From positions 1,338,978,915 through 1,339,042,914 of the forward strand of contig OY856409.1 in NCBI GenBank assembly GCA_963693085.1: a stretch of 64,000 nt of DNA. The letters are read 5' to 3'. The stretch is from Alisma plantago-aquatica (Eukaryota; Streptophyta; Magnoliopsida; Alismatales; Alismataceae). Each line of letters begins with the position of its first letter. Position 1 is the stretch's first letter. The notes beneath the pieces are model-generated. The model worked only from the letters and a program-made list of their open reading frames with translations, was not told the DNA's origin and made no database searches. A program made the translations under genes and the position numbers. Positions 33,544-45,253 of the stretch are shown in pieces.

Positions 33544-34071
33544 GGTATTGGGGTTTCTCAAAGTACAACTCAGAACACCAGTTGCTCTAAAAAGTTGTCA
33601 TTCTCTCTGGTTGTGGTAACCAGGAGAGCCCGAGCAAGTGCTACCCGATAAGGGAGGTACAACAAGGGAAAGATAACTGTATATAGGCAACTGGTTGTAG
33701 GAGAGTGTGTCAGTGACTAGTACACTGACAGGAGGGTATGACTCCTTCTGATTTTTTGTGGGACAAGGAGATCGGAGTTCTAGGTGGTCAGTGTGGACTA
33801 CTTCAGAGGCAGGAGACTTCTGCCGCTCGGAGGACAGCTGTCAATCCTGACAGTCCCGGTGAGACCAGGAGCTGCACAGACACCGTCCAAGACCAGAGGT
33901 GAAGACTGCGCAAGCCGCGAGGTAATGTCGCCGAGCAAGCCTCGGGACAAGGTACGCCTCTATAAACCATCCTTCCTATTGTATAGACGTTGACGCGATT
34001 CCTTTATTCTGGGTTTGGGAGAAGAATTTTTTATTTCCGCTACCTTCTCTGTCTCCCCTAAAACCCAACAG

Positions 34072-34083
34072 TGGTATCAGAGC
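34072..34083 (+). promoter_or_regulatory. Primer-binding site of element E (tRNA-iMet)
   Basis: TGGTATCAGAGC lies one base after the 5' LTR end. Confidence 0.95.
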
Positions 34084-35441
34084 CATGTCAACTGCTCTAT
34101 ACTTTAGGATTATCGATGTGATCAATTTTGGTTTGTCGCCTTTATTTATTGCATACGATGCAAATAAAATTAGCTTTTTGCATGTCCAATCCTAAATCCA
34201 CAAATCCCAATATACATATATGATATGTAATATGAATGCACTCGATGCACGTCGCCCTTAAATGAGTTTTGTGGTGGATGTATAGCGTGGTTATGGCCAA
34301 TATACCCTATGTATGCATGCTTGGTTGAATGTGGTTGCTTGCATCTCGGTCTGCACACAAATTCCCTATATCCTATTCCTAATGTAACTTGAGATAACTT
34401 GAGATTTCTTTCCTACCTTTGCTCCCCCCGAATGTAACTCGGGGTTTTCCCTTTTCAAATGTAAAATAGGATAGATCTTTTATTTCTTGTTATGTCAAAG
34501 AATGGAGGACATCTGACGACGATTGAGACGATATGTTTAAGGTGTGATCCGATCGGTTGGTGATCCAGACGATTGACTCGAGGAGCGAGACGAGCGGGTG
34601 GTGACCTGAGGAGATGCACGATGACCAGGCGAACCGATCGGTTGGAGGAGCCAACCGATCGGCTGGTGGCACCCAGACGACCGGCCAGGGTGAGCAGGTC
34701 ATTCATGTGATGAGTTGATCAACTCAGACGACTATAGCACTTCATCATGGACACGTTGCATGTGATGTAGACCTAGATGATCATGATTCCTCTTGGATCG
34801 AGGAATCACATTAGGATGGTCATAATCATTGCTTTTATCGTTTTGCATGTTTTCTGTGGGATATAGCATGTATAAGATACTTACTATATTGTGGTGATTT
34901 GATATGTATATGTACCTATAAAAACCAAATCCCTCATTAAATATTAAAGTTTTAGATGCCTTCCAAATGCGACACATGTGAAAAGCTTGATCGGCCAAGT
35001 GTGGGCATGCCCTAGCATGGTACACCGTCTATCTCATAGAAGCGTGAAGGATGGATATGTGGGTCTGCCCTAGCAGGGTGCATATTCATCGTGTTGGCTT
35101 TGGGTCGGACTTAACAAGGTGTCCTAGATAGGATCTAGCACCTTGAGGCATGGAGGTGATCATGACAAGGAGTTGTGCATGACATCTTTCAAGAGTTGCA
35201 TATGATGCAATTGACAAGAGTTGCCTACCTGGAAGATCTAAGTTGTGGGTGACAACCCTAGCTGGTCCATGACTTAGAGGATTTTAGGATCTTGACCCAC
35301 TGGAAGATTGTACGCTGTAATCTTCTGAATTGATAGTGAGGGCTATCAATTTGAATCAAAATAGTGGGAGCGGTAATTAATTAAAGGCCTAATTAACTAC
35401 TGTAAAATTTTATTCAAATCAAATCAAATCAAAAAGGAGTT
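34084..35441 (+). other. Leader of element E, with a palindrome cluster and no ORF
   Basis: This is 1.36 kb between the primer site and the first gag remnant. A second set of LTR-type palindromes (AACCGATCGGTT variants) is at 34546-34690. The rest has no coding capacity. Where an intact BARE/Angela element would have its gag start, only fragments remain. Confidence 0.65.
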
Positions 35442-35735
35442 TTGACCAATGCAATTTTCTCTTATAGAATGGAAAAAGAATCATATTTTAAAATGGGCAA
35501 ATTAATTGAGGATAAATTCCATGACTGGTTAGGGATTGTGATAAGTATTCTGCATAATCTTGATATACCAGTAGCCTTTGAATCCATTCTATGTACACCT
35601 AAGAAGAAGGATAGTTCATTGATGGAGATTAGTGGAACAAAGTCTAAGGACAAAGGTGAGGGAGAGAAGGGTTCTCTCGCCAAACCAATGTCAGAATCTT
35701 CTGCGCTCAAAACATGGAGAGGATGGAAGGAATGA
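35442..35735 (+). pseudogene. Copia E gag remnant
   Basis: This 97-codon fragment includes KFHDWLGIVISILHNLD, resembling the N-terminal Gag region, followed abruptly by a Lys/Ser-rich segment (TKSKDKGEGEKGS) that would lie near the nucleocapsid. The capsid middle and the CCHC knuckle are absent, so an internal deletion is likely. Confidence 0.6.
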
Positions 35736-35780
35736 TGGAAGAAGAAGCAAGAGATAGAGATCTCTACTTCTGGTGTATAC

Positions 35781-38700
35781 GTGATAGAGATTAACTTTAC
35801 TACTTCTTTGTCATGGGTACTTGATACCGGATGTAGATCTCACATTTGTTCAAATGTGAAGGATCTTAAGAGAAGTAGGCCTTTGGGGAAAGGCGAGGTT
35901 GAACTACGTGTTTCCAATGGGGTAAGAGTTGCCGCTAGTGCCATAGGAACCTATGAGTTAACTCTACCTAGTGGGCTAATAATAGAGTTGAAGAACTGCT
36001 ATTATGTACCTACCATAAATAGGAATATCATTTATGTCTCTTGTTTGGACAAGGATGGTTTTGAATTTCTTATTAAGAATGGAAAGTGTTCCATTTCAAA
36101 AGATGGGATTTTTTATGGCAGTGCCCCAATGTCTTATGGTCTATACCTGATAGATCTAGAAACAAGTGTGTACAATGTAAACACCAAAAGGCAAAAACTC
36201 AACAACTCAAACAAAACATATCTTTGGCATTGTCGTCTAGGGCACATAAATGAGAAACACATCTCTAGACTCCATAAAGATGGTTATCTAGACTCGTTTG
36301 ATTATGAATCAATAGAGACATGTGAATCTTGTTTGTCGGGAAAGATGGCCAAGACTCCCTTTTTAGGTAAAGGTGAGAGAGCTAGTGATCTATTAGGACT
36401 CATACATACTGTTGTATGTGGGCCTTTTAGAACTAATGCCAGAGGTGGGTATCAGTACTTCATTACCTTTACTGATGACTTCAGTAGGTATGGCTATATG
36501 TACATGATGAAACATAAGTCAGAAACCCTTGAAAGGTTCAAGGATTTCATGAATGAAGTACAAAACCAACTTGATAAAAGTATTAAAGCACTTCGATCCG
36601 ATCGAGGTGGAGAATACTTAAGCCAAGAGTTTGAGGACCTTCTGCGAGCCCGTGGTATCGTATCACAATGGACTCTGCCTGGAACACCACAACATAACGA
36701 TGTGTCTGAAAGAAGGAATCATACTTTACTGGATATGGTGCGATCAATGATGAGTTTTGTTGATCTTCCAATTTCCTTCTGGGGTTATGCTCTTGAAACC
36801 ACCACGTTTATACTTAAATGAGTACCATCTAAATCAGTTCAAAAGACACCATATGAGATATGGCATGGGAAGCATCCCGATTTGTCTTTTATTAAGATTT
36901 GGGATTGTGAGGCTTACGTCAGGAAAATGTTTCATGATAAGCTTGGACCCAAGTCCGATAAATGTTATTTTGTTGGATACCCCAAGGAAACAAGGGGATA
37001 CTATTTATACCACCCTACTGACAACAAAGTGTTTGTTGCTAGGACAATTGTGTTCCTAGAAAAGGAATTTATTTCCAGAGGAAATAGTGGGAGGAGAATA
37101 GAGCTTGAAGAAGTTCAATCCCAACAAGAAAACATTAAACCAATAAATGTACAAGAGGAACATAGAGATTCACAAGGTGTTGTGGAATCTCAGTCTCCTC
37201 AAGTAATACAAGGACCTCGTAGATCTAGTAGGACACACCTTGAACCTGAGAGGTTTGGATACCTTGTAACTCAGGAAGGCGATGAGTTGATCATAGATGA
37301 TGATCTAACTACCTATCTAGAGGCTATGGAGGGACCAGATTCTGAGAAATGGCTTGAGGCCATGATATCCGAGATGGAATCCATGTACTCCAACAAAGTA
37401 TGGACTTTGGTGGAACCACCCGAATGGGTAAAACCCATAGGGTGCAAGTGGGTCTTCAAGAAGAAGACCGACGTGGATGGCAATGTACAAACTTATAAAG
37501 GCAGATTTTTTGCAAAGGGTTTTTGACAAGTTCAAGGTGTTGACTATGACGAAACTTTTTCTCCAGTTGCCATGATTAAATCCATCAGGATCATGCTTGC
37601 TATTGCGGCTTACTATGACTATGAGATTTGGCAAATGGATGTTAAAACCACATTCCTTAATGGGAATATAAATGAGGATGTGTACATGATACAACTTGAA
37701 GGTTTTGTAGATCCAAAGAATGCCAATAAAGTCTGTAAGCTACAAAGGTCAATCTATGGATTGAAGCAAGCGTCTCGGAGTTGGAATATTTGATTTGATG
37801 AGGAAGTCAAAGTGTTTGTATTTATTCAAAATGAAGATGAACCTGGTTTGTACAAGAAGGTTAGTGGAAGCACAACCAAATTCCTCATATTGTATGTGGA
37901 TGACATACTATTTATGGGGAATGATGTCACAACCTTAGAGAAGGTAAAGACTTGGATTGGGAATACTTTCTCAATGAAGGACTTAGGAGAAACATCCTAT
38001 ATTCTAGGTATTAAGATCTATAGAGATAGATCTAAAAGGCTTCTCGAACTAAGTCAAAGCATGTACATTGATAAAGTGCTGAAGCGGTTCAGCATGGAGA
38101 ACTCAAAGAGAGGCAACATCCCCATGCTACATGGAGTCACCATCTCTAGAGCTCAATGTACCCAATCTTATGAAGAGAGGGAGCGTATGAATGGGATCCC
38201 ATATGCATCAGCCATCAGATCCATCATGTACGCTATGTTTTGCACACACCCAGATGTCTCGTATGCCTTCAGCATGACGAGAAGGTACCAGTCAGATCCT
38301 GGGGATGCTCACTGGACAGTCATAAAGAACATCCTCAAGTACTTGCGAAGGACTAAGGATCAGTTCCTTATATACGACGGCGAGGAAGAACTGGTAGTAA
38401 AGGGTTACACCGATGCAAGCTTCCAAACTGACAAAGATGATTACAAATCGCAATCAGGATTTGTATTTTACCTAAACAATGGAGCTGTGAGCTGGAAGAG
38501 TTCCAAGCAAGAAACAATTACCGATTCTACTACAGAGGCCGAGTATATCGCTGCTTCACATGCAACAAAGGAAGCTGTGTGGATCAGGAAGTTCACCATT
38601 GAACTTGGTGTAGTTCCCAGTAGGTGTGATGCAATTGAGCTTTATTGTGACAATAATGGAGAAATTACTCAAGCTAAGGAACCCAGATCACATCAGTGGT

Positions 38701-38882
38701 CTAAGCACATAGTGCTGTGCTTCCATCTCATATGAGAGATCATATAGCGAGGAGATGTGAAGATTTGCAAAGTACCAACTGAAGACAACATAGCTGATCC
38801 ACTGACTAAGGCCCTTTCTCAGCAGAAGCATGATGGTCATGCTAGGTCACAAGGATTGAGGTTCCTAAGTGACTGTCTCTAA
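35781..38882 (+). pseudogene. Copia E pol (protease, integrase, RT, RNase H) with in-frame stops
   Basis: This is a single reading frame of 1,034 codons ending in a natural-looking TAA at 38880-38882. It is broken by TGA at 36819-36821, 37524-37526, 37791-37793 and 38733-38735, plus a TAG shortly after the last. Domains in order: protease WVLDTG, zinc region HCRLGHINEKH...CESCLSGK, integrase core, RT with KWVFKKK, DVKTTFLNG, YGLKQASRSW and YVDDILFMG, RNase H with DASFQTD and [10 protein letters not shown], and the closing DPLTKALS. The first integrase catalytic Asp is replaced by Val (IHTVVCGPF, where relatives have HTDVCGP). The stops are consistent with Arg CGA codons becoming TGA. Confidence 0.92.
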
Positions 38883-38897
38883 GTGCAAGTGGGAGTC
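38883..38897 (+). promoter_or_regulatory. Polypurine tract of element E
   Basis: GTGCAAGTGGGAGTC directly precedes the 3' LTR. This AAGTGGGAG form is typical of Angela-type elements. Confidence 0.8.
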
Positions 38898-41028
38898 TGT
38901 TGGTATGTATTCCCATAGAGCAAGTCATGTGATGATTGTAATGGGATACTTTGTAAATGATTTGAATAATAATAAAGGCAATTTCTGATCTATATGTTTT
39001 AACTGTTTCTGAAATGATAGTGTAACATGATAGATATCTAAAGAATTGTTTTAATCGACGACATATGCTTTTGGGTTGAGGACCTAAATAATGAGATCAT
39101 ACAGATGTTAAGAGTATACATTCTTGTTTAGTCCCTAGTCGGTTGTTATTATGGAAATAACCATAGACATCAATAACACTAAAGACTAGATTGTGTGTTA
39201 GTTGATGACATAATCTTATTAGTCATGATATAGTGACATCAAACCAAGCATATAGGTACTTGTTAGAGAACAAGTGTACCGGATAGACCCATCGTGAGAG
39301 TGACACATGGAACCATGATTTGGTAGTCACAGTCAGCTTTCACAGTGATGGTGGTGAGTGTGATTCTTCGACCTGAAATCACTACACTCAACACATGTCA
39401 TTGGGTACACTTTGACATCGTCAAACACAGTCCTGAAACATCGATTGTTATAAAGGTGATGATTGGGTGACTTTGATACATGGGGCTTTTGAGGGGTGGG
39501 TGATAGATATGGGATTTGACTCTCCTAAGGGAGTTTGATGTTTGTAGACACTTGATGAGTAGGATTGAGAAAGGCATGCACATGCATGTGTGAATCAATA
39601 TGTGATATTGATGTCACACACATCTCACCCAGTCTGCTCTGAGATCAAGGAAATGGATGAACGTTGAAAGGATGACTATACCATGCCTTGAGTTCATTCA
39701 GGACATTAGTGACAAAGGAATTATACATCTACTGTAACACCATTCACGGATTTTAGGATTGAAAGTTGTTCTCCAACCTTCTATTTCACTTGGGTAGAAC
39801 TGATGTGCGACTAGGAATCACTCTTTGCTTGGGAAGTCATAAGTGTTATGGACTTTCATTGCCAACATGAAATGGGCCAGCAGGGTCACACACATAGGAT
39901 TTAACCTGGAAGAGGAGTTTGTCCACAAACAATGTTTGGATTGATTACTAAAGGAGTTTAGTAGTTCAATTAAACACTCAATCAATTGATAGCTAAATAC
40001 CATAGTGTTCAAGGTGTTGGACTGATTGAATAGAGTATCCGATCGATTGGAACTGCAATTGACTGATTTTGCACATCCTGCACTCCCAACCGATCAGCTT
40101 ATGTGATGGACTGATCGGCTCAAGACAGACTGAACCAACTGGTTTAAGGGTTGAACCGATCAGCTCAATTGGTCCAAACGAGCAAGTTGGGAAAGTCAGG
40201 TTGGTGAGAAATTTCTTTTCATTTCACTTGAACAATTTGATTGGAACAAGGATTGATATTTGGATCAATTCGAAACAAAATAGGAAAAGTCAATCGGGAA
40301 CTGACCAGGGAAGTGAACCGATCATTTCAGAAGTGAACCAATCGGCTCAAGTGTCCCAACCGATCGGTTCATGCTTGAAACAATCGGTTCAGTTGGCGCA
40401 ATTGGTTGTTTTGTGGAAAATCTCGAACCCTTCTACTCCTGCTTTAATCCCGCATTTCCCGGGGTAGAGAACCCTGTCCCATGACCCTCCTATATATAGG
40501 GGTATTAGGGGCTTCTCAAAGTACAACTCAAAACACCAGTTGCTATGCAAATTTGTCGTTCTCTCTGGTTGTGGTAACTAGGAGAGCCTGAGCCAGTGCT
40601 ACCCGATAAGGGAGGCACAGCAAGCGAAAGACAATCGCATAAAGGCAACTGGTTGTAGGAGAGTGTGTCGGTGACTAGTACGCCGACATGAGGGCGTGAA
40701 TCCTTCTGATTCCTTATGGGACAATGAGATCAGAGTTCTAGGTGGTCCATGTGGACTACTTCAGAGGTGGGAGAGTTCTACCGCTCGGAGGATAGATGTC
40801 AATCCCGACAGTCCTGGTGAGACCAGGAGCTGCACAGACACCGTCCAAGACCAGAGGTGAAGAATGTGCAAGCCGCGAGGTAACGTCGCTGAGAAAGCCT
40901 CGGGATAAGGTACGCCTCTATAAAACATCCTTTCTATTGTATAGACGTTGACGCAATTCCTTTATTCTGGGTTTGGGAGAAGAAATTTTTATTTCCGCTG
41001 CCTTCTCTGTCTCCCCTAAAACCCAACA
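38898..41028 (+). repeat. 3' LTR of element E
   Basis: This LTR is 2,131 bp. It lacks a duplicated segment present near 32490 in the partner and part of the palindrome array near 33370. Ends and TATA box (40490-40500) are intact. Confidence 0.93.
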
Positions 41029-41075
41029 AGGCTGGGCTCTCCCGTCCCTGTGAAGCCGCTCCCAGCCACCGTGAT

Positions 41076-44000
41076 TGTAACTCCCCCTTAAGCATACATG
41101 TGTCAACGGAAGCAATACCCATGTTTTCCATAACATGGGTTACTATAGCTCAAAGGGATGCCACAACAACGATAGACATTGCAAATAAAGTAAAAATAAC
41201 CATGCATAGATATTAAAATTAGTTTATACATTGTTCACAATTGGTTTCTTGAATTGAAGCTAACTAGGGTATACATGATTAAATATAATTAATGCATAAA
41301 GTTCTCTATAACATCAGGATCTTCTATCATAGATGGCACCCCACCATATGTATCTTTAGAAAATGTTGATCTATTCCTTAAGCTGACCTTCATATAGCCC
41401 TTTCTTGGAAGTTGCTTGTACCTGAGGGCATCACACCCCCAACCATGCATACAATAAAAACCACATTAGAGTAAGCGACATAGAGCATTATTATAACAAC
41501 TTAGTAACTTGGCAATAAGAAAAAAAACATGAAACTAATTGAACAATGGATTTAGATTCACATAACATGATCTTGTTGGTTGATTAAAGTATCCTTGATA
41601 CATATGCACCAATGGTGCTCATAAGGCCCGTAGGCTCAACATTAACATGACGAGGATAAAGTAATCCAACATACTACATAATTCATCAATATCTTGGAAC
41701 TAATTAACTTTACTTGGATTTCATATGAACGTGACATGGATTCTTGAAATAGCATTGAGGCATAACATTAAAGAAATAACTTTAGAGGAACTTGGATGTT
41801 GTTAAGATTTAATTTGAAACACATAACTATGCATATCATTCATCTTGATGATCATAATGATTATAAGCCGATGAAAACTAATACTAAATACTCAAAGTGC
41901 ATGGACCCACTTACCTTATCCTGAGGAGGTATACTAATAGTAGATGAAGTCCTGATCAATCCTAATGTCCTGTGAATAACATATATATACATTAATTTCA
42001 TTTTCTTAACATATGTGTATGATTCTTTAATCGAATTTGGAAATTGGGTCAAGAGTCGTGGTTTGAAACTAGGACCATCCGATAGATCACAAAAAACTGA
42101 TCAAAAATCATATATTGATCGTCCCCATCAGAGCTCTAGATTATTTTCTACGATTTATTGAAAATCAGGTTAAAACTGGCCAATCGGAAGCTAGATAAAC
42201 ATTTAAATATGATTTCTGAAACCTGACCTCGCACAGGGGAAAAGACCGATGTACCCTCCAAGCTATTTTAAAAGCATCACGTGATAGGGGTCGATTTGGT
42301 CAAAAGATGTTAGGGACAACTCTCAATCGTATTGATATTGAAAAATCACCAAAAAGTCGAAAGTGCACTAGTTATATGTGACACCTTAACTCAGACCGTG
42401 GGTACATAGGTCAAAACAAATCCAGGCTTCTTCCTACCTTGGCCACGGCTCCAATCACTGGAGCTGAAGCTTCGATCTGCGAATTAGAAGGAATTAGGAT
42501 CCACAACTTCGATCAAAACATTAAAAATCTAGATCCTAGGTGGGGGCGGAGAGGTCCAAAGACCTACTCGTTCCCTTGCGAGCTCAGGGACCTAAAAGAA
42601 TAGGATTTGTCGTGCCCTAGAACTCCATCTCCAGTCAGCGACATGGCTGGAGGAGTAGGTCAAAGCTAGAGAAACAACACCACTGAAACAAGGTGATCTT
42701 CACTAGGAACCAGGCTCGAGAAATGTATGCAAAGGTGAAGAAGCACTCCATGGTGATCAGGGACAATTGGAGCCATGGAAAAGACATGGAGGTCATGCAG
42801 AAACAAGGGAAGAAGCTCAAATTGGAAAATAGCATAACAAAGTCGATTTGAGTAAAACAACCATGTCATTATCATTACAGGTGTCCAACGAATCTAGGCA
42901 ATTGGTTTTTGTGGCCTTTTTGGTGGCCGAAAGACCTGGCCAGAAGTCTAGCTTCCTTGTCCTGAACCTGGTTTGTGGGCGGAGTAGCTGAGTGAAACAG
43001 ACAGACTACAATCACATTGGGAACACTGAAGAGGGGGCGAGGATGCTTACTGGAGCTTTAATTTGACTGGGATGGCTAGAGGCTCGCGCTCGAGCTCGCT
43101 GACACCGCCGAGGTAGATCGAATCTGCGGCGGTTCCTCGCATCAGCTCAGGCGGAATTGGTGGACATGGATGGTTTATCGGGGCCGAAATAGCTTCCTGG
43201 GTCAATTCCTCTTGGTCTGATGGACCCTTGCGGCCAAGGGGAGGGTGGTGTCGTCGACTCAGGGGGAGGGAGAATTGGGCGAATTCGTGATAGGTGTTTA
43301 TATGAAGTGAGTTAGGGCTCGATAGGATCGCGGTGATCTCTTGAGATCATAGGCGTCGAGATACCATGAAATTGTTGAGGTAGGATAGGGTTATCGCAGG
43401 CCATCGAGGTCTAGATTCTGTTTCGTTCCCTATGCGGACTTTGTGCGAGGTAGGGGATGAATGCCCTACCCTCCGATCGTCATCCAACGGCTCACAAAGA
43501 GCCCGATCATCTTAGGCAGTGTGTGACAGGCTGTACCAGCCTTTACTTTGGTCTAAAACGTCTGCATTATTGAATAATTAGATCACATAATATAATTATC
43601 TCTCCCTTTCATTTTAATAACATTTGGGCAAATAGGATTATCCAAATCCAACAAAATTTGGTAGGGAGGCTAATTTGACCATGAGGAATTCGATTATCCT
43701 ATTAGATTTCATATAAGAGTTAGGGAAATAGGTGTTTTACCCCATTAGCTATATAGGGTAATTAATACATTAATAATCATTAAAAAGAAATTTTATTACA
43801 AAATCCGAGGGAAGCTATATTATTATATTATCTACTCATATTCTAATTAGTGGGACACATTATACATGTATGTGGCTTCAAACTATCATTCAGTCTCACT
43901 AGTCACCATTGTATATAATTAGGGTTAGGTCTTTGTGCATTAAATGACACTGATGTGAATAAGTGTTGATGAATCAAAATAAAGGTTCACATACTATCTT

Positions 44001-44144
44001 GGTGTAGTCTAAACTCATTTTGGCATACTACTTAAGCATGGTCTACACTTAAATGAACAAATGTAAGAAAAATTCATTCAACCTAGGGTTTCACCTTTAT
44101 TAAACATCAAGAATTTTTGGGACTGAATTTTGAGGGTCGTTACA
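41076..44144 (-). repeat. 3' LTR of F
   Basis: It starts TGTAACTCCC and ends GTCGTTACA. A minus-strand TATA candidate (ATATAAAC) is at about 43296-43306. Just upstream of it is the near-palindrome TGATCTCTTGAGATCA (43334-43349). No ORF has recognisable motifs. Confidence 0.85.
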
Positions 44145-44399
44145 ACCTACCCACCTTATAGAAATTTCGTCCTCAAAATTTTCATGTCATACTGAGGTAC
44201 TACCCACCTTAGGGTTTCACTTAGTATGTGCATGTAAAATCTTTAATATTATCTTATAGTCTCATTAACATACTTAAGACATGACTTACTCATAGTTAAC
44301 ATAATTTCATAAGAACTTGGTTAACTTGACATAATTTCATAATGTAATGGAATTTTACTTGAGTTGATATAGTCATTCTCCCGATTGCACCCACAATGC

Positions 44400-44636
44400 T
44401 CATTAGGCCGATTAAGGCTCACATAAGGCTAATTAAGGCTCACATAAGGCCGATTAAGGCTCACATAAGGCCAGTTAAGGCTCACATAAGGCCGATTAAG
44501 GCTCACATAAGGTCGGTTAAGGCTCACATAAGGCCGATGAAGGCTCACATAAGGCCGGTTAAGGCTCACATAATGCTCCCACAAAGCTCATAAGGCCAAT
44601 TAAGGCTCACATAAGGCCGGTTAAGGCTCACATAAC
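44400..44636. repeat. 21-bp tandem repeat array in F internal region
   Basis: About eleven near-identical units begin AAGGCTCACATAAGGCCG and end ATT or GTT. One interruption near 44570-44595 (ATAATGCTCCCACAAAGCTC) breaks the period. The array yields an open frame only because the period is a multiple of three. Confidence 0.92.
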
Positions 44637-45238
44637 ATGATGGAGAGGGCAATTATCAACACAACATGGTTTCTTATACATAGACATGATTTTTCATAAT
44701 TTCATAATTCATAAGCATAGAAATAACACATGATTTTCAATCCGAGCACATAATCATAAAATAGAAGAGAACATTGTTTAGTAGCATGTGCATCATTTTT
44801 CTTTCGTATCCCTGTCAAATTATCTACCCATTGTATGCATATTTGGTCTTCTTATGTAATTAATTATGTTTAGATGGTTATATGTCTCAAACTTTAATGT
44901 CAACTCTTGTCTCAGCACCTCCCTCATGCACATGTCACATACCACATGCACTTGAGAGGATGAAACACGTATGATTTTGCACATAACATTCTCTCTACAA
45001 AACCCCATGAGCCTATGTCCCATACCACAAACACGTGGGAAGAAGAGAGAGCATGCTATGTACAAATTCAAAGTTAAAACAAAATCTAAAACATCTAGGC
45101 ACACAACCCTAACCCTTATCTAACTTGTGTCTTCTGACTAGACCCTACTTTGGTTTCCCATACCTTGAACTTAATATTATATACCTATGACTTACAACAT
45201 GTGGATGTGATTTCTACATAGTGGCCATCTATTTATTT

Positions 45239-45250
45239 GCTATGATACCA
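45239..45250 (-). promoter_or_regulatory. Primer-binding site of F (tRNA-iMet-like)
   Basis: The minus strand reads TGGTATCATAGC three bases inside the right LTR, one change from the usual TGGTATCAGAGC. Confidence 0.8.
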
Positions 45251-45253
45251 TTT

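Larger units (their letters stand above)
31858..34070 (+). repeat. 5' LTR of element E
   Basis: This LTR is 2,213 bp. U3 contains palindrome clusters at 33088-33172 and 33313-33432, a TATA box at 33531-33543 and then a transcribed part ending ACCCAACA. It has a local duplication near 32490-32570 (GATGTTCATGGCCACTTGATG-type unit repeated) and two palindrome modules that the other LTR lacks. Confidence 0.93.
31858..41028 (+). mobile_element. Complete Angela/BARE-type Ty1-copia retrotransposon E (decayed coding)
   Basis: The element is 9,171 bp. The LTRs are 31858-34070 (2,213 bp) and 38898-41028 (2,131 bp), both TGTTGG...CCAACA, with the target duplication AGGCT at 31853-31857 and 41029-41033. 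The primer site follows the left LTR and a purine tract precedes the right LTR. Pol is in one plus-strand frame with protease, integrase, RT and RNase H, and its motifs closely resemble BARE/Angela elements. Most of gag is missing. LTR differences are numerous, including indels, so it is older than element C. Confidence 0.93.
44145..45253 (-). other. Internal region of F, no gene
   Basis: This is 1,109 bp bounded by a purine-rich tract on the minus strand at the 3' LTR (GGTGGGTAGGT, 44145-44155) and the primer site at the 5' LTR. The longest minus frame (45104-44820, 94 codons) has no recognisable domain. It contains the 21-bp tandem array at 44400-44636. Confidence 0.75.

Noticed and set aside
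44396..44593. 65-codon Arg/Lys/His-rich repeat protein
   Set aside because: A translation artefact of the 21-bp tandem repeat, whose period is a multiple of three.
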